From contig JAGBHV010000058.1 in the NCBI GenBank assembly GCA_017935325.1, positions 1 to 47,874 on the forward strand: a DNA stretch of 47,874 bases, in the 5' to 3' direction. The DNA comes from Clostridia bacterium. GTDB lineage: Bacteria > Bacillota > Clostridia > Oscillospirales > Acutalibacteraceae. The position numbers and the translations under genes are program-made. Each line of letters starts with the position of its first letter. The stretch's first letter is position 1. Below, piece by piece: positions 15,859-24,337 of the stretch. Under the pieces are notes generated by a model. The model was given only the letters and a program-made list of their open reading frames with translations, made no database searches and was not told the origin of the DNA.

Positions 15859-17196
15859 TCAAGTATCGTTTTTGTCACGTTCTCTTATTACATAATTTGT
15901 GGGAGTGCCTTCAAGACCGAAGATTTCTCTTATCTGATTATCGAGATATCTCTGATAACTGTAATGGAACAAATCCTTACGGTTAACAAAACATACAAAC
16001 GTGGGCGGCCTTGTTGAAGCCTGAGTCATATAATAAATCTTTAATCTTCTGCCTTTATCTGTAGGCGGCTGAACACGTGCTGTTGCTGCTGCAAGAACAT
16101 CATTTAACTTACCTGTTGAAATTCTCATTGCATTCTGCTCGTCAACAAACTTGATAAGCTCATAAAGTCTGTCAAGGCGCTGACCTGTTTTTGCTGAGAT
16201 AAAAATAATCGGTGCATAAGGCATAAATGAGAAATCGTTCATCAGTTTCTTTCTCTGGACGTCCATTGTTTTGCCGTCTTTTTCCACTGCATCCCATTTA
16301 TTTACTGCAATAATGCAAGCCTTACCCATTTCGTGAGCAATACCTGCAACCTTTGAATCCTGCTCAGTAAAGCCTTCTGTTGCATCAATCATAATTACAC
16401 AGACAGTTGCTCTTTCAACTGCCATTTTTGCGCGGATAACGCTGTATTTTTCAATAGCATCGTCAACACGGCTTTTTCTTCTCAAGCCTGCAGTATCAAT
16501 AAAAACAAACTTGCCGTGTTCGTTTTCAATTATTGTATCAGTAGCATCGCGTGTTGTGCCTGCAATATTGGAAACGATAGCTCTCTCCTCTCCTGAAATA
16601 GCATTGACAAGAGAAGATTTGCCTACATTGGGTTTGCCGATAACGGCAACCTTAATATATTCACTGCCGAATTCGTCGTCTTCTTTTTCTTCTTCTGTGG
16701 GGAAATATTTGCACACTTCTTCGAGCAGGTCGCCTGTGCCATGGCCGTGTACTGAAGAAACAGCAATAGGCTCATCAAGGGCAAGATTGTAGAATTCGTA
16801 AAATTCAGCAGGCATATCACCTATACTGTCGCATTTATTTACGCACAGAACAATAGGTTTACCTGATTTACGGAGCATTGCAGCTACCTCTTCGTCAGTT
16901 GCAACAACACCTGTTTTTACATCTGTGACAAAAATAATTACATCTGCACTGTCAATGGCAAGCTGTGCCTGACGGCGCATCTGCACGAGAATTATATCGT
17001 CTGAAGCAGGCTCAATACCGCCTGTATCTATTAAAAGAAAGTTATGTCTCTGCCATTCGCAATCGCCGTAAATTCTGTCCCTTGTAACACCGGGAGTATC
17101 ATCAACAATTGAAAGGCGCTGACCTATAAGTTTATTGAAAAGCGTTGATTTGCCAACATTAGGACGTCCTACAATGGCAACAATCGGTCTTGACAT
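15859..17196 (-). CDS. der: Ribosome biogenesis GTPase Der (EngA)
   Basis: Two tandem GTPase domains: G1 motif GRPNVGKS at residues 10-17 with DTPG and NKCD, then a second GKPNVGKSS near 185 with DTAG and NKWD. A C-terminal KH-like domain ends the protein. Der acts in 50S subunit assembly. Start 17196 is chosen because AAAGGAG (17204-17210) lies 7 nt upstream; the ATG at 17202 would have only 1 nt of spacing. The DUF512 gene ends 3 nt before. The DUF512-der pairing is commonly conserved in Clostridia. Confidence 0.97.
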   Translation of the reverse strand: MSRPIVAIVGRPNVGKSTLFNKLIGQRLSIVDDTPGVTRDRIYGDCEWQRHNFLLIDTGGIEPASDDIILVQMRRQAQLAIDSADVIIFVTDVKTGVVATDEEVAAMLRKSGKPIVLCVNKCDSIGDMPAEFYEFYNLALDEPIAVSSVHGHGTGDLLEEVCKYFPTEEEKEDDEFGSEYIKVAVIGKPNVGKSSLVNAISGEERAIVSNIAGTTRDATDTIIENEHGKFVFIDTAGLRRKSRVDDAIEKYSVIRAKMAVERATVCVIMIDATEGFTEQDSKVAGIAHEMGKACIIAVNKWDAVEKDGKTMDVQRKKLMNDFSFMPYAPIIFISAKTGQRLDRLYELIKFVDEQNAMRISTGKLNDVLAAATARVQPPTDKGRRLKIYYMTQASTRPPTFVCFVNRKDLFHYSYQRYLDNQIREIFGLEGTPTNYVIRERDKNDT

Positions 17197-17198
17197 TT

Positions 17199-18500
17199 TC
17201 ATTCTCCTTTCATTTTTTCAAGTAAATCATAGCCGTCGGAATTAACAGGTGTAATTTTACATCCCAGAATTTCTTCCGCTTCGGCAAGTGTCATACTGTC
17301 AAGGAACATATCACCCTCGCTTCTTAGCATGGTTGATGAAATAAGAAGCTCATCAAAAGTGTATTTCCCTTTCAACTGGTCAGTTAAATCCTTTCCCGTC
17401 ACAAGACCGCTTACTGTGATAGTGTGGCCGAAAAAGTCATTTTCTATTTTAACAACGGGGATTTCTGTCTGATATTTTTCATAAAATAAATCCGAAAGCT
17501 TTTTCATCAGCGGATATGCCGCCTGACCCGTTGCTATCAATTTTTTGTTATTGCTTAATACGCTGTCAGAATCTTCAAGAGCCTCTTTGAAGGTATATTC
17601 AAGGTCTGTCCACATTCCAACACCGTTTTCAATCTGGGGATAATCTTCATATTCATCATTCTGCGGCAAAGGAAGACCTGCCTTGAGATAAAACTCATCA
17701 GATGCGTACACAAGACGCGTCCCGAATTTCTTTAAAAATTCTTTCTGATAGCCTTCAATTGTGTCAACAACCTCTTTTGCAGTTTCTTTTGTGTAAGTAT
17801 TAAGCTCAGGCAGATTTTCGCGGTATTTTGTAATTCCTACCGGTACTGCTGCGATTGACTGCACTGCAGGATAAAGAGATGCTAATTTTTCAATGCTGAA
17901 TTTAAGTTCATCTCCGTCATTTATCCCGGGACAAAGAACAAGCTGTGTGTTCAGATGTGTGCCGTGGTTTGCCAGAATATCAACATATTTCAGCACTTCA
18001 CCTGCGTAAGGATTTTTCATCAATTTCACGCGGAGTTCAGGATTCATTGTATGAACCGAAATGTTTACAGGATTGATGTGCATTTCAATCATACGTTCAA
18101 TATCGCGGTCCGTAAGATTAGTAAGCGTAATATAGTTACCGAAAAGGAAGGACATTCTTGAATCGTCATCTTTGAAATAAAGGGACTCCCTCATACCTTG
18201 GGGCAACTGGTCTATAAAACAGAATATGCATTTGTTTTTGCAGGTTTTCTGTTTATCCATAAGGTAGGTATTGAAAACAAGACCTAAGTCTTCGTTTTCT
18301 TCTTTTTTGATTTTTTTGCGGACTGTTTTGCCGTTTGGTTTCTGAAGTTCAAGCAAAACCCTGCATTCACTCGCATAAAAGTTATAATCAAGGATATCGT
18401 TTATATCGTGAGAATTGATTTTTTCAAGTATCCAGCCTTTTTTTATGCGTTTTTTACCTGACGGTGATTTTTTTTGAATATCAATAATTTCCGCTGACAT
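17199..18500 (-). CDS. DUF512-family radical SAM-like protein
   Basis: A 433-residue protein with a PDZ-like start (S-P-S-G-K-K-R-I-K-K-G-W-I-L-E-K-I-N). A cysteine motif C-K-N-K-C-I-F-C (Cx3Cx2C, about residues 87-94), as used for the radical-SAM iron-sulfur cluster, follows with F-I-D-Q-L-P. The central region N-I-S-V-H-T-M-N-P-E-L-R and G-I-N-D-G-D is typical of the family. The C-terminal DUF512 region includes D-E-F-Y-L-K-A-G and the end V-N-S-D-G-Y-D-L-L. The function of the family is unknown. It is the first gene of a DUF512-der unit. AAGGAGG precedes its ATG. Confidence 0.92.
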   Translation of the reverse strand: MSAEIIDIQKKSPSGKKRIKKGWILEKINSHDINDILDYNFYASECRVLLELQKPNGKTVRKKIKKEENEDLGLVFNTYLMDKQKTCKNKCIFCFIDQLPQGMRESLYFKDDDSRMSFLFGNYITLTNLTDRDIERMIEMHINPVNISVHTMNPELRVKLMKNPYAGEVLKYVDILANHGTHLNTQLVLCPGINDGDELKFSIEKLASLYPAVQSIAAVPVGITKYRENLPELNTYTKETAKEVVDTIEGYQKEFLKKFGTRLVYASDEFYLKAGLPLPQNDEYEDYPQIENGVGMWTDLEYTFKEALEDSDSVLSNNKKLIATGQAAYPLMKKLSDLFYEKYQTEIPVVKIENDFFGHTITVSGLVTGKDLTDQLKGKYTFDELLISSTMLRSEGDMFLDSMTLAEAEEILGCKITPVNSDGYDLLEKMKGE

Positions 18501-18549
18501 AACGACACCTCCTTATGATTTTATAACATTATACCATAAAAAAATAAAA

Positions 18550-18576
18550 ATGGGTAGAGTTTTTTCCTCTACCCAT
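18550..18576 (-). terminator. Terminator after rpmF
   Basis: ATGGGTAGAG (18550-18559) pairs with CTCTACCCAT (18567-18576). Read on the minus strand it is followed by TTTTTATTTTTTT. Confidence 0.9.
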
Positions 18577-18593
18577 TGTTTGTTATAAGAGGA

Positions 18594-18776
18594 TTAGTCC
18601 TCAACTTTAACAACTTCTACGCCCTTATATTTGCCACAAGCTGTGCAAACTCTGTGAGGTCTTGTGTATTCACCGCATGAGGGGCACTTGATGAGTTCAG
18701 GTGCTTTCATCTTCCATACGTTTGAACGTCTTTTATCTCTTCTTGCTTTTGAAACTCTTCTCTTCGGTACTGCCAT
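18594..18776 (-). CDS. rpmF: 50S ribosomal protein L32
   Basis: A 60-residue protein starting M-A-V-P-K-R-R-V-S-K-A-R-R-D-K-R-R-S, the classic L32 start, with four zinc-ligand cysteines in two CxxC pairs (C-P-S-C and C-T-A-C). The zinc-binding (C+) form is present. It follows the DUF177 gene as in most bacteria and is closed by a strong terminator. Confidence 0.98.
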   Translation of the reverse strand: MAVPKRRVSKARRDKRRSNVWKMKAPELIKCPSCGEYTRPHRVCTACGKYKGVEVVKVED

Positions 18777-18811
18777 TTTTTAGTTCCTCCTTATAAAAAT
18801 TCAATAAATTA

Positions 18812-19309
18812 TTAATTATCTTCCAGTAATTGCTGAAGAATTGCCAAGCGTGGGTCAATTTCTTTTTTGCAATCACAAACGCCGTGATTTAAATTCTTGC
18901 CGCATTGCGGACAAATACCGGCGCAATTTTCACTGCAGAGAATTTTCGTTGGTAGCGAAAGAAAAATATCCTCAATGACAAGCGGATCAAGTTCAAAATG
19001 CAAGTCCTCAATAAGCATCAAGTCGTCATTTTCCTCGTTATTAAGCGATAAAACCAGAGTATGGTCAAATTTAAAACAGAAATCCTTTGCAATTTCTTCC
19101 GCACAACGGTCACAAAAACTGTCAAAACGGAATTTCACATCAGTCTCCAGAGTGACTATGCCTGACGAGTTTTTAACGACACCCGCTACCACTACGGGCG
19201 TTTTGAATGGAAAAACTCCGTCAAATTCTTCACCTGAAAGGTCAATGTTAAAATTGAATGATTTTTGTTCGCCTATGTTATTAAAAATAGGCTCAAGCTC
19301 AATAAACAT
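18812..19309 (-). CDS. DUF177/YceD-family protein
   Basis: A 165-residue protein. The core holds a C-x-x-C (F-C-D-R-C-A-E-E), and the C-terminal zinc-ribbon-like segment has C-S-E-N-C-A-G-I-C-P-Q-C and C-D-C. This fits the DUF177 (YceD) family that precedes rpmF almost universally; members are linked to 23S rRNA accumulation. It has a consensus promoter of its own and forms a two-gene unit with rpmF. The usual downstream plsX is absent here. Confidence 0.9.
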   Translation of the reverse strand: MFIELEPIFNNIGEQKSFNFNIDLSGEEFDGVFPFKTPVVVAGVVKNSSGIVTLETDVKFRFDSFCDRCAEEIAKDFCFKFDHTLVLSLNNEENDDLMLIEDLHFELDPLVIEDIFLSLPTKILCSENCAGICPQCGKNLNHGVCDCKKEIDPRLAILQQLLEDN

Positions 19310-19335
19310 AATTCACCTCAGTTACACGCTTAAAT

Positions 19336-19364
19336 ATTATATACTCCAAGTCACTTTTTGTCAA
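19336..19364 (-). promoter_or_regulatory. Consensus promoter of DUF177-rpmF
   Basis: TTGACA (19359-19364) and TATAAT (19336-19341) with a 17-nt spacer on the minus strand. Confidence 0.9.
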
Positions 19365-19408
19365 GCGGTTTTTGAATATTTTAAATATTTTAACTATTCT
19401 CCAAAAAA

Positions 19409-19435
19409 GCCCACCGTACACGTGATACAGTGGGC
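19409..19435 (-). terminator. Terminator after P-loop protein gene
   Basis: GCCCAC (19409-19414) pairs with GTGGGC (19430-19435); a TTTTTT run follows on the minus strand. Confidence 0.8.
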
Positions 19436-19458
19436 ATTTTGTTTAATTTTTCTTCAAC

Positions 19459-19875
19459 TTATGCTTCTTTGCAGTATTCAAAAATTTCTGCGGGAAGTTC
19501 TTCTTTATCAGCAGATACTGTGAATAAGAAATTATTACCTGTAAGAGCTGAAAGTTCTTCAACTTTTTTAAGGAAAACTGCAAGTTCTGCATAGTCACGT
19601 GAACCGATGCGAAGTGTTGCATCAACAAGGATATCTGTGATATCGTGGTCACCTGCACAGATACCGCTGAGGAATCCGTAGAAAGAATCAAAACCTTTTA
19701 TTGAATATTCATTAGCAGAAACAAGACGCGCACGGTAGTTAACTTCTGTTCTTAACTGTGTGCCCTGTTCAATGCATACTACATTTCCGTTTGAACTTTC
19801 GATAGCATCGTTGACAGCCTGAATCAATTTCTTTGTTTTGCCTGATCCTTTGTGTCCGATTATCAATGTTACCAT
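19459..19875 (-). CDS. Small P-loop NTPase-like protein
   Basis: A 138-residue protein that starts with strand plus Walker A: M-V-T-L-I-I-G-H-K-G-S-G-K-T-K. A possible Walker B strand with acidic residue follows (D-I-T-D-I-L-V-D-A-T-L-R-I). The rest is a small alpha/beta core with E-L-S-A-L-T-G-N-N-F-L-F-T-V-S-A. No family name is certain; it looks like the short clostridial nucleotide-binding proteins with only the core of an ATPase. The ATG at 19875 is preferred because GGAG lies at a usable distance; an upstream TTG would have almost no spacing. It follows pgi by 55 nt. Confidence 0.7.
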   Translation of the reverse strand: MVTLIIGHKGSGKTKKLIQAVNDAIESSNGNVVCIEQGTQLRTEVNYRARLVSANEYSIKGFDSFYGFLSGICAGDHDITDILVDATLRIGSRDYAELAVFLKKVEELSALTGNNFLFTVSADKEELPAEIFEYCKEA

Positions 19876-19930
19876 AAAAAACAACTCCTTTAAACTTTAT
19901 GTAAAGATTCCCTGAGGAATCCTTATTTAC

Positions 19931-21271
19931 TTATTCTCCGAGCCTTGCTTCAAGCTCTTTTTTCATTTCTTCATATCCCGGTTTACCGAGAAGTGCAAAC
20001 ATATTTTTCTTGTAGCTTTCAACACCGGGCTGGTCAAAGGGATTAACGCCTAAAACATAACCGCTGATTGCACAAGTTTTTTCAAAGAAATAAATAAGTT
20101 CGCCAAGTGCACATTCATTCATTCCGTCCAGTGAGATGATGTTGTTCGGAACAGAACCGTCTGTGTGAGCAAGAAGTGTGCCTTCAAATGCTTTTCTGTT
20201 GACAAACGACATTCCCTTACCTGCAAGGAAGTTAAGTCCGTCAAGGTTTTCAGGGTCTGTGCCGATGATATATTCCTGCTGAGGCTTATCGAATGTGATA
20301 ACTGTTTCCATCAGCATTCTTTCGCCTTCCTGAATATACTGCCCCATTGAGTGAAGGTCAGTTGAAAAAATGACAGATGCAGGGAAAATACCTTTATTAT
20401 CTTTACCTTCACTTTCACCGAAGAGCTGTTTGAGCCATTCGTTCATCATTGCAAATGAAGGTTCATAGCTGACAAACATTTCAACTTTTTTGCCCTTTCT
20501 GTAAAGCAGGTTTCTGATTGCTGCGTATCTGTAGCAGGCGTTTGAATCAATATCAGGTGACATAAAAGCTTCCCTTGCTTCCTGTGCACCTTTCATGATA
20601 AGGTCGATGTCAATTCCTGCTGCAGCAATAGGAAGAAGACCAACTGCTGTAAGAACAGAATATCTGCCGCCTACGTCATCAGGGATAACGAAAGTTTTAT
20701 ATCCCTCTCTGTCTGCAAGGCCTTTAAGAGTGCCTTTTGCTTTGTCAGTAGTTACATAGATTCTGCCTTTTGCTTCTTCTTTGCCGTATTTATCTTCAAG
20801 CATTTTCTTGAACACGCGGAATGCAATTGCAGGTTCAGTAGTTGTGCCTGATTTTGAAATTACGTTAACTGAAAAATCCTTGCCTTCACAAAGAGCAATG
20901 ATTTCGTTAAGTGCAGTGGGGCTGATAGAGTTACCGGAGAATAAAATCTGCGGTGTATCCGAAGCCAGAAGATTGTAATTAGCGCTCTTGCAGAATTCAA
21001 TAGCAGCGCGTGCACCGAGGTATGAACCGCCGATACCGATTACAACTAACACATCGGAATCCTTTTTGATTTTTTCTGCTGCTTTTTTGATTTCTTCAAA
21101 TTCAGCTTTGTCGTAATCCACAGGTAAGTCCACCCAACCGAGGAAATCGTTACCTTTACCTGTTTTTGAATGCAAAGCTTCGTGAGCGGCAGCAATTTCG
21201 CCACGTATTGCCTCAAGTTCTTCTTTTGCGATGAAACTTTCGGCATATTTGCTGTTAAAGTTCAAGTTCAT
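19931..21271 (-). CDS. pgi: Glucose-6-phosphate isomerase
   Basis: A 446-residue enzyme of the shorter Firmicutes type. It has [14 protein letters not shown] (about 77-90), the sugar-phosphate loop [11 protein letters not shown] (about 137-147), and [12 protein letters not shown] near 200. Q-Y-I-Q-E-G-E-R lies near 310. It interconverts glucose-6-P and fructose-6-P in the cytosol. It has its own promoter (21301-21329) and ribosome site AAGGAGAG. Confidence 0.97.
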   Translation of the reverse strand: MNLNFNSKYAESFIAKEELEAIRGEIAAAHEALHSKTGKGNDFLGWVDLPVDYDKAEFEEIKKAAEKIKKDSDVLVVIGIGGSYLGARAAIEFCKSANYNLLASDTPQILFSGNSISPTALNEIIALCEGKDFSVNVISKSGTTTEPAIAFRVFKKMLEDKYGKEEAKGRIYVTTDKAKGTLKGLADREGYKTFVIPDDVGGRYSVLTAVGLLPIAAAGIDIDLIMKGAQEAREAFMSPDIDSNACYRYAAIRNLLYRKGKKVEMFVSYEPSFAMMNEWLKQLFGESEGKDNKGIFPASVIFSTDLHSMGQYIQEGERMLMETVITFDKPQQEYIIGTDPENLDGLNFLAGKGMSFVNRKAFEGTLLAHTDGSVPNNIISLDGMNECALGELIYFFEKTCAISGYVLGVNPFDQPGVESYKKNMFALLGKPGYEEMKKELEARLGE

Positions 21272-21300
21272 TTGAGTCTCTCCTTAATTTTTACATTTCA

Positions 21301-21329
21301 ATTGTACAATAAAAGCTGCAATTTTGCAA
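21301..21329 (-). promoter_or_regulatory. Promoter of pgi
   Basis: TTGCAA (21324-21329) and TACAAT (21301-21306) on the minus strand with a 17-nt spacer. Confidence 0.75.
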
Positions 21330-21359
21330 TAGATTTTTGAGATTTTTCACAAAAATTTA

Positions 21360-22508
21360 TTAAATCAGCTTCATAAGAAGCCGTTTGAAAGCAAGCGGTA
21401 GTTTTAAAGTGTCAATATTTTCAGGGGAAACGAGATTATACTTTGCTAATTTTTCTGAACCTATTGAAAACTCCACTGTTCCGAGAGTCTGACCTTTTTC
21501 AACGGGAGCATGGACTTTAAGCGACAGAGTTATTGTCTGCTTTATATCTCCTGCCCTGCCCTTTTTTATCAGAACAGGTTCTGTTTCAGGTATTGCAGGC
21601 ATTACTTTATCTTTTTCGCCTTTCTCGACAAGCACATCTGTGATAAGTTTTTTATCAATTACGGGTTTTACACTTTCATAATTTGAAAATCCCCAATTGA
21701 GCATTGCTTTTGCCGTCTCAAACCGGTCAGAGCTGTTATCACTTCCCAGAACTACCGCCACAAGATGAAGTCCGTCGCGTTTTGCCGTTGCACTCAGACA
21801 ACAACCTGCTTTTGAAGTTGTACCTGTTTTCAAGCCCGTTGTGCCGGGATAAAACCTTACTAATTTATTTGTGTTTACAAGCTCAGTTTCCCCGTCACGA
21901 AGCTCATCCATCCAGATCGTTGTATATTTTGTTATAATCTCTTCATATTTCATCAGTTCGCGGGACATCAGGGCAATATCGTAAGCAGATGTGTAATTAG
22001 TTTCGGTATCATCAAGACCGCTGCAGTTGACAAACGTTGTATCGTTCATGCCAAGCTCTTTTGCACGGTTGTTCATAAGCTGAATAAAAGCCTTTTCACT
22101 GCCTGCAATATATTCTCCCAACGCACAGCACGCATCGTTGGCACTTGCTACTGCAACTGCTTTCAGAAGCTCATCAACTGTCATTTCCTCATTTTCTTTA
22201 AGCCAGATCTGCGAACCGCCCTTTCCTGCTGCATAGGCAGACGTTTTCACTTTATCGCTCAGCGAAATTTTTCCCTCTGCAAGTTTTTCAACAACCAACA
22301 GAAGCGGCATGATTTTTGTAACTGATGCAGGCGGTAATTTTTCGTGTTCATTCATTTTCATTAATATTTTGCCCGAGGTACAGTCCATTAAAATAGCAGA
22401 TTTGGCTTTGATTTCGACAGGATATTCTTCCCCTGCAGCAAACGATGTCAGCGAGAACAAGAAAACTGCCGACATAAAAAAGCTTAAAAATTTAATTAAT
22501 TTTTTCAT
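21360..22508 (-). CDS. D-alanyl-D-alanine carboxypeptidase (DacF-like, PBP5 family)
   Basis: A 382-residue low-molecular-weight penicillin-binding protein. A signal peptide (LIKFLSFFMSAVFLFSLTSFAAG) leads to the S-x-x-K motif in P-P-A-S-V-T-K (about 62-68), then S-A-N (A-S-A-N-D-A) and K-T-G (L-K-T-G-T-T). The PBP5-type C-terminal beta domain follows, ending in an amphipathic anchor helix. It trims the terminal D-Ala from peptidoglycan stem peptides outside the membrane. Start 22508 is chosen from the 7-nt distance to AAAGGGG. Between promoter and gene lies a transcribed leader with a terminator-like hairpin. Confidence 0.93.
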   Translation of the reverse strand: MKKLIKFLSFFMSAVFLFSLTSFAAGEEYPVEIKAKSAILMDCTSGKILMKMNEHEKLPPASVTKIMPLLLVVEKLAEGKISLSDKVKTSAYAAGKGGSQIWLKENEEMTVDELLKAVAVASANDACCALGEYIAGSEKAFIQLMNNRAKELGMNDTTFVNCSGLDDTETNYTSAYDIALMSRELMKYEEIITKYTTIWMDELRDGETELVNTNKLVRFYPGTTGLKTGTTSKAGCCLSATAKRDGLHLVAVVLGSDNSSDRFETAKAMLNWGFSNYESVKPVIDKKLITDVLVEKGEKDKVMPAIPETEPVLIKKGRAGDIKQTITLSLKVHAPVEKGQTLGTVEFSIGSEKLAKYNLVSPENIDTLKLPLAFKRLLMKLI

Positions 22509-22570
22509 CAAAAAACCCCTTTCACAAGTAATCTATGAGAAAAAGTTCTTTCAGATACCTGTTTTGGGCG

Positions 22571-22664
22571 TAAAAAAACACCATCTGCGCAAAAACAGAT
22601 GGCTTTTTTTGAAAAACAAGGCACCGCTGAAAGGTATCACGTGCAATGCCTTTTGATATGGGGT
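22571..22664 (-). promoter_or_regulatory. Leader RNA with terminator-like hairpin before the carboxypeptidase gene
   Basis: On the minus strand, transcription should start near 22664. A hairpin CCATCTG...CAGATGG (22581-22602), followed by GTTTTTTT, then lies 73 nt before the start codon, with no gene between promoter and hairpin. The upstream segment GATACCTTTCAG (22632-22643) can pair in two ways with downstream AGGTATCTGAAAG (22548-22560), on either side of the hairpin. No known riboswitch class is recognised and no leader peptide was found. Confidence 0.5.
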
Positions 22665-22670
22665 ACTTGA

Positions 22671-22699
22671 ATTATATATTTTATTCTGACTTTTTTCAA
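22671..22699 (-). promoter_or_regulatory. Promoter of the carboxypeptidase leader
   Basis: TTGAAA (22694-22699) and TATAAT (22671-22676) on the minus strand, spacer 17 nt. Confidence 0.75.
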
Positions 22700-22732
22700 T
22701 ATGTGCAGTAATAAAAATTTTTATTTTTTCCG

Positions 22733-22761
22733 TTGCACAGTTTTTTCTTTTATGCTACAAT
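22733..22761 (+). promoter_or_regulatory. Promoter of the XRE-family gene
   Basis: TTGCAC (22733-22738), a 17-nt spacer and TACAAT (22756-22761); divergent from the carboxypeptidase promoter. Confidence 0.75.
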
Positions 22762-22797
22762 AAAATTCAAACTATTTCTATAATCAAGGAGTCAGAA

Positions 22798-24252
22798 ATG
22801 AATAAATTTTCTAAAAAAATATCTGAAATTATAAAATCAAAAAAGCTCGCTGTATATTCTGTTGCAAAAAACTGTAATATAGAAAGAACTTATCTTTCAC
22901 GCGTACTTTCAGGTGAACGAACACTCCAATATGATAAACTTGATGCTCTTTTGCGTTTCCTTGACCTTTCACCAAGCGAAGAAGTTGAGCTACGTAAAAT
23001 TTATGTTGCTGATTTTTTCGGAAACGAGAGATATGAAAAATATATCGATTTCATAAACAAAATAAGTCAGCTTGATACTCCGGATGAAGCACCGACGCTT
23101 AATCCGTCAATAAAAATCACACTTGACCTTGATAACGATTTCGTTTCTTTCAACGGACTTCTCGACACTGCAAACGTAGTTGATTTTGCCGTAGGAAATG
23201 AATTTTCAAAAGAAGGCGTCAGCACACGTCTTTATACAAACCTTCCGTCAAAATCCATATTCCCGGTTATCCGTAAATATATTGACACTATACCTGACAC
23301 TATGGATTTCAAGCATATGATTTCCATAAATCAGAACGACGAATTTGCCCTTGATGCTATTTTTGACATTGTAAGTTTCCTGAAATTCGGTTGCTTTACA
23401 CTGTATCATAACTCAGATTCATCAAGCCTATGCACACCCGACACTCTTTTCCCTTATTACGTAATAACAAAAGAATTGTGCATTTTTATAAACGGCAGTT
23501 TCGACAGTTGTCATATTGTAAGAAACAAAGCTCTTGCAGATATCCAGGCGCACGAGTTTCTCAGAAAAAGTAAAAGTGCCAAAAAATATATTACCATATA
23601 CGATGATATTTTGTCCTGCAAAGAGAGCTGTCAGCAGATTCACTCCGTAGGATATGACAGAATGTACTCTTTCGGCACTTTCTGCGCAACACTTTATATG
23701 ACTGCAGATATGTGGGAGCAGATTGCAAAAGAAGAAATACCCAGCAGAGATTACCTTATTAAATCAACTTATGAATACTACAGTAGCTTTGCTGAAATTT
23801 ATAAAGACAAGTATCAAATATATCTTAAAGACAGCATTGACGACTTCATAAACCACGGAATTGTAAAAAACATACCATTGGAATATACAAATCCCCTTAC
23901 CCCGAAAAACCGTCTCAGGGTGCTTGAAAACTTCAAAAAAAGCCTTTTAAAAACAAAGCGGCAATTTCTTCTTGTCAAAGACCCACGCATAGAAAAGCTT
24001 AAAGATGTTTCAATTGAGGTTTTTGAAAAATCAGATAATGAAAAAATCAAATTCCTTTCTTTCTACTCTATGACAGAGGCTGCACCTATGCGTTATCTCG
24101 GTAATATCAACTGTAACATTGACGAGCCTAAAACTATAGAGGAGTTTCTCCAGTTTACGAAATATTTCTCAGTTTCAGGCGCTTGTTATACTTACGAAGA
24201 ATCCATGGCAATTCTCGACGATGCCATTGAGCGTTGCAGAGCTATGAAATAA
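22798..24252 (+). CDS. Large XRE-family DNA-binding protein
   Basis: A 484-residue protein with an N-terminal helix-turn-helix of the Cro/C1 (XRE) type: I-S-E-I-I-K-S-K-K-L-A-V-Y-S-V-A-K, then I-E-R-T-Y-L-S-R-V-L-S-G-E-R-T (about 8-45). The remaining 420 residues have no family I can name; they look helical and globular without membrane segments, and end with E-R-C-R-A-M-K. Large XRE proteins with a C-terminal sensing or protein-contact domain are common in gut Clostridia. The targets are unknown. The gene stands alone, with its own promoter and ribosome site AAGGAG. Confidence 0.8.
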   Translation: MNKFSKKISEIIKSKKLAVYSVAKNCNIERTYLSRVLSGERTLQYDKLDALLRFLDLSPSEEVELRKIYVADFFGNERYEKYIDFINKISQLDTPDEAPTLNPSIKITLDLDNDFVSFNGLLDTANVVDFAVGNEFSKEGVSTRLYTNLPSKSIFPVIRKYIDTIPDTMDFKHMISINQNDEFALDAIFDIVSFLKFGCFTLYHNSDSSSLCTPDTLFPYYVITKELCIFINGSFDSCHIVRNKALADIQAHEFLRKSKSAKKYITIYDDILSCKESCQQIHSVGYDRMYSFGTFCATLYMTADMWEQIAKEEIPSRDYLIKSTYEYYSSFAEIYKDKYQIYLKDSIDDFINHGIVKNIPLEYTNPLTPKNRLRVLENFKKSLLKTKRQFLLVKDPRIEKLKDVSIEVFEKSDNEKIKFLSFYSMTEAAPMRYLGNINCNIDEPKTIEEFLQFTKYFSVSGACYTYEESMAILDDAIERCRAMK

Positions 24253-24337
24253 TTTAAGTATGCATTATTTTCTTGATTTTTAATATAATATTTGGTAGAA
24301 TAAGCCTATATCATTTTTTGAAGGTGGGATAACGCAA

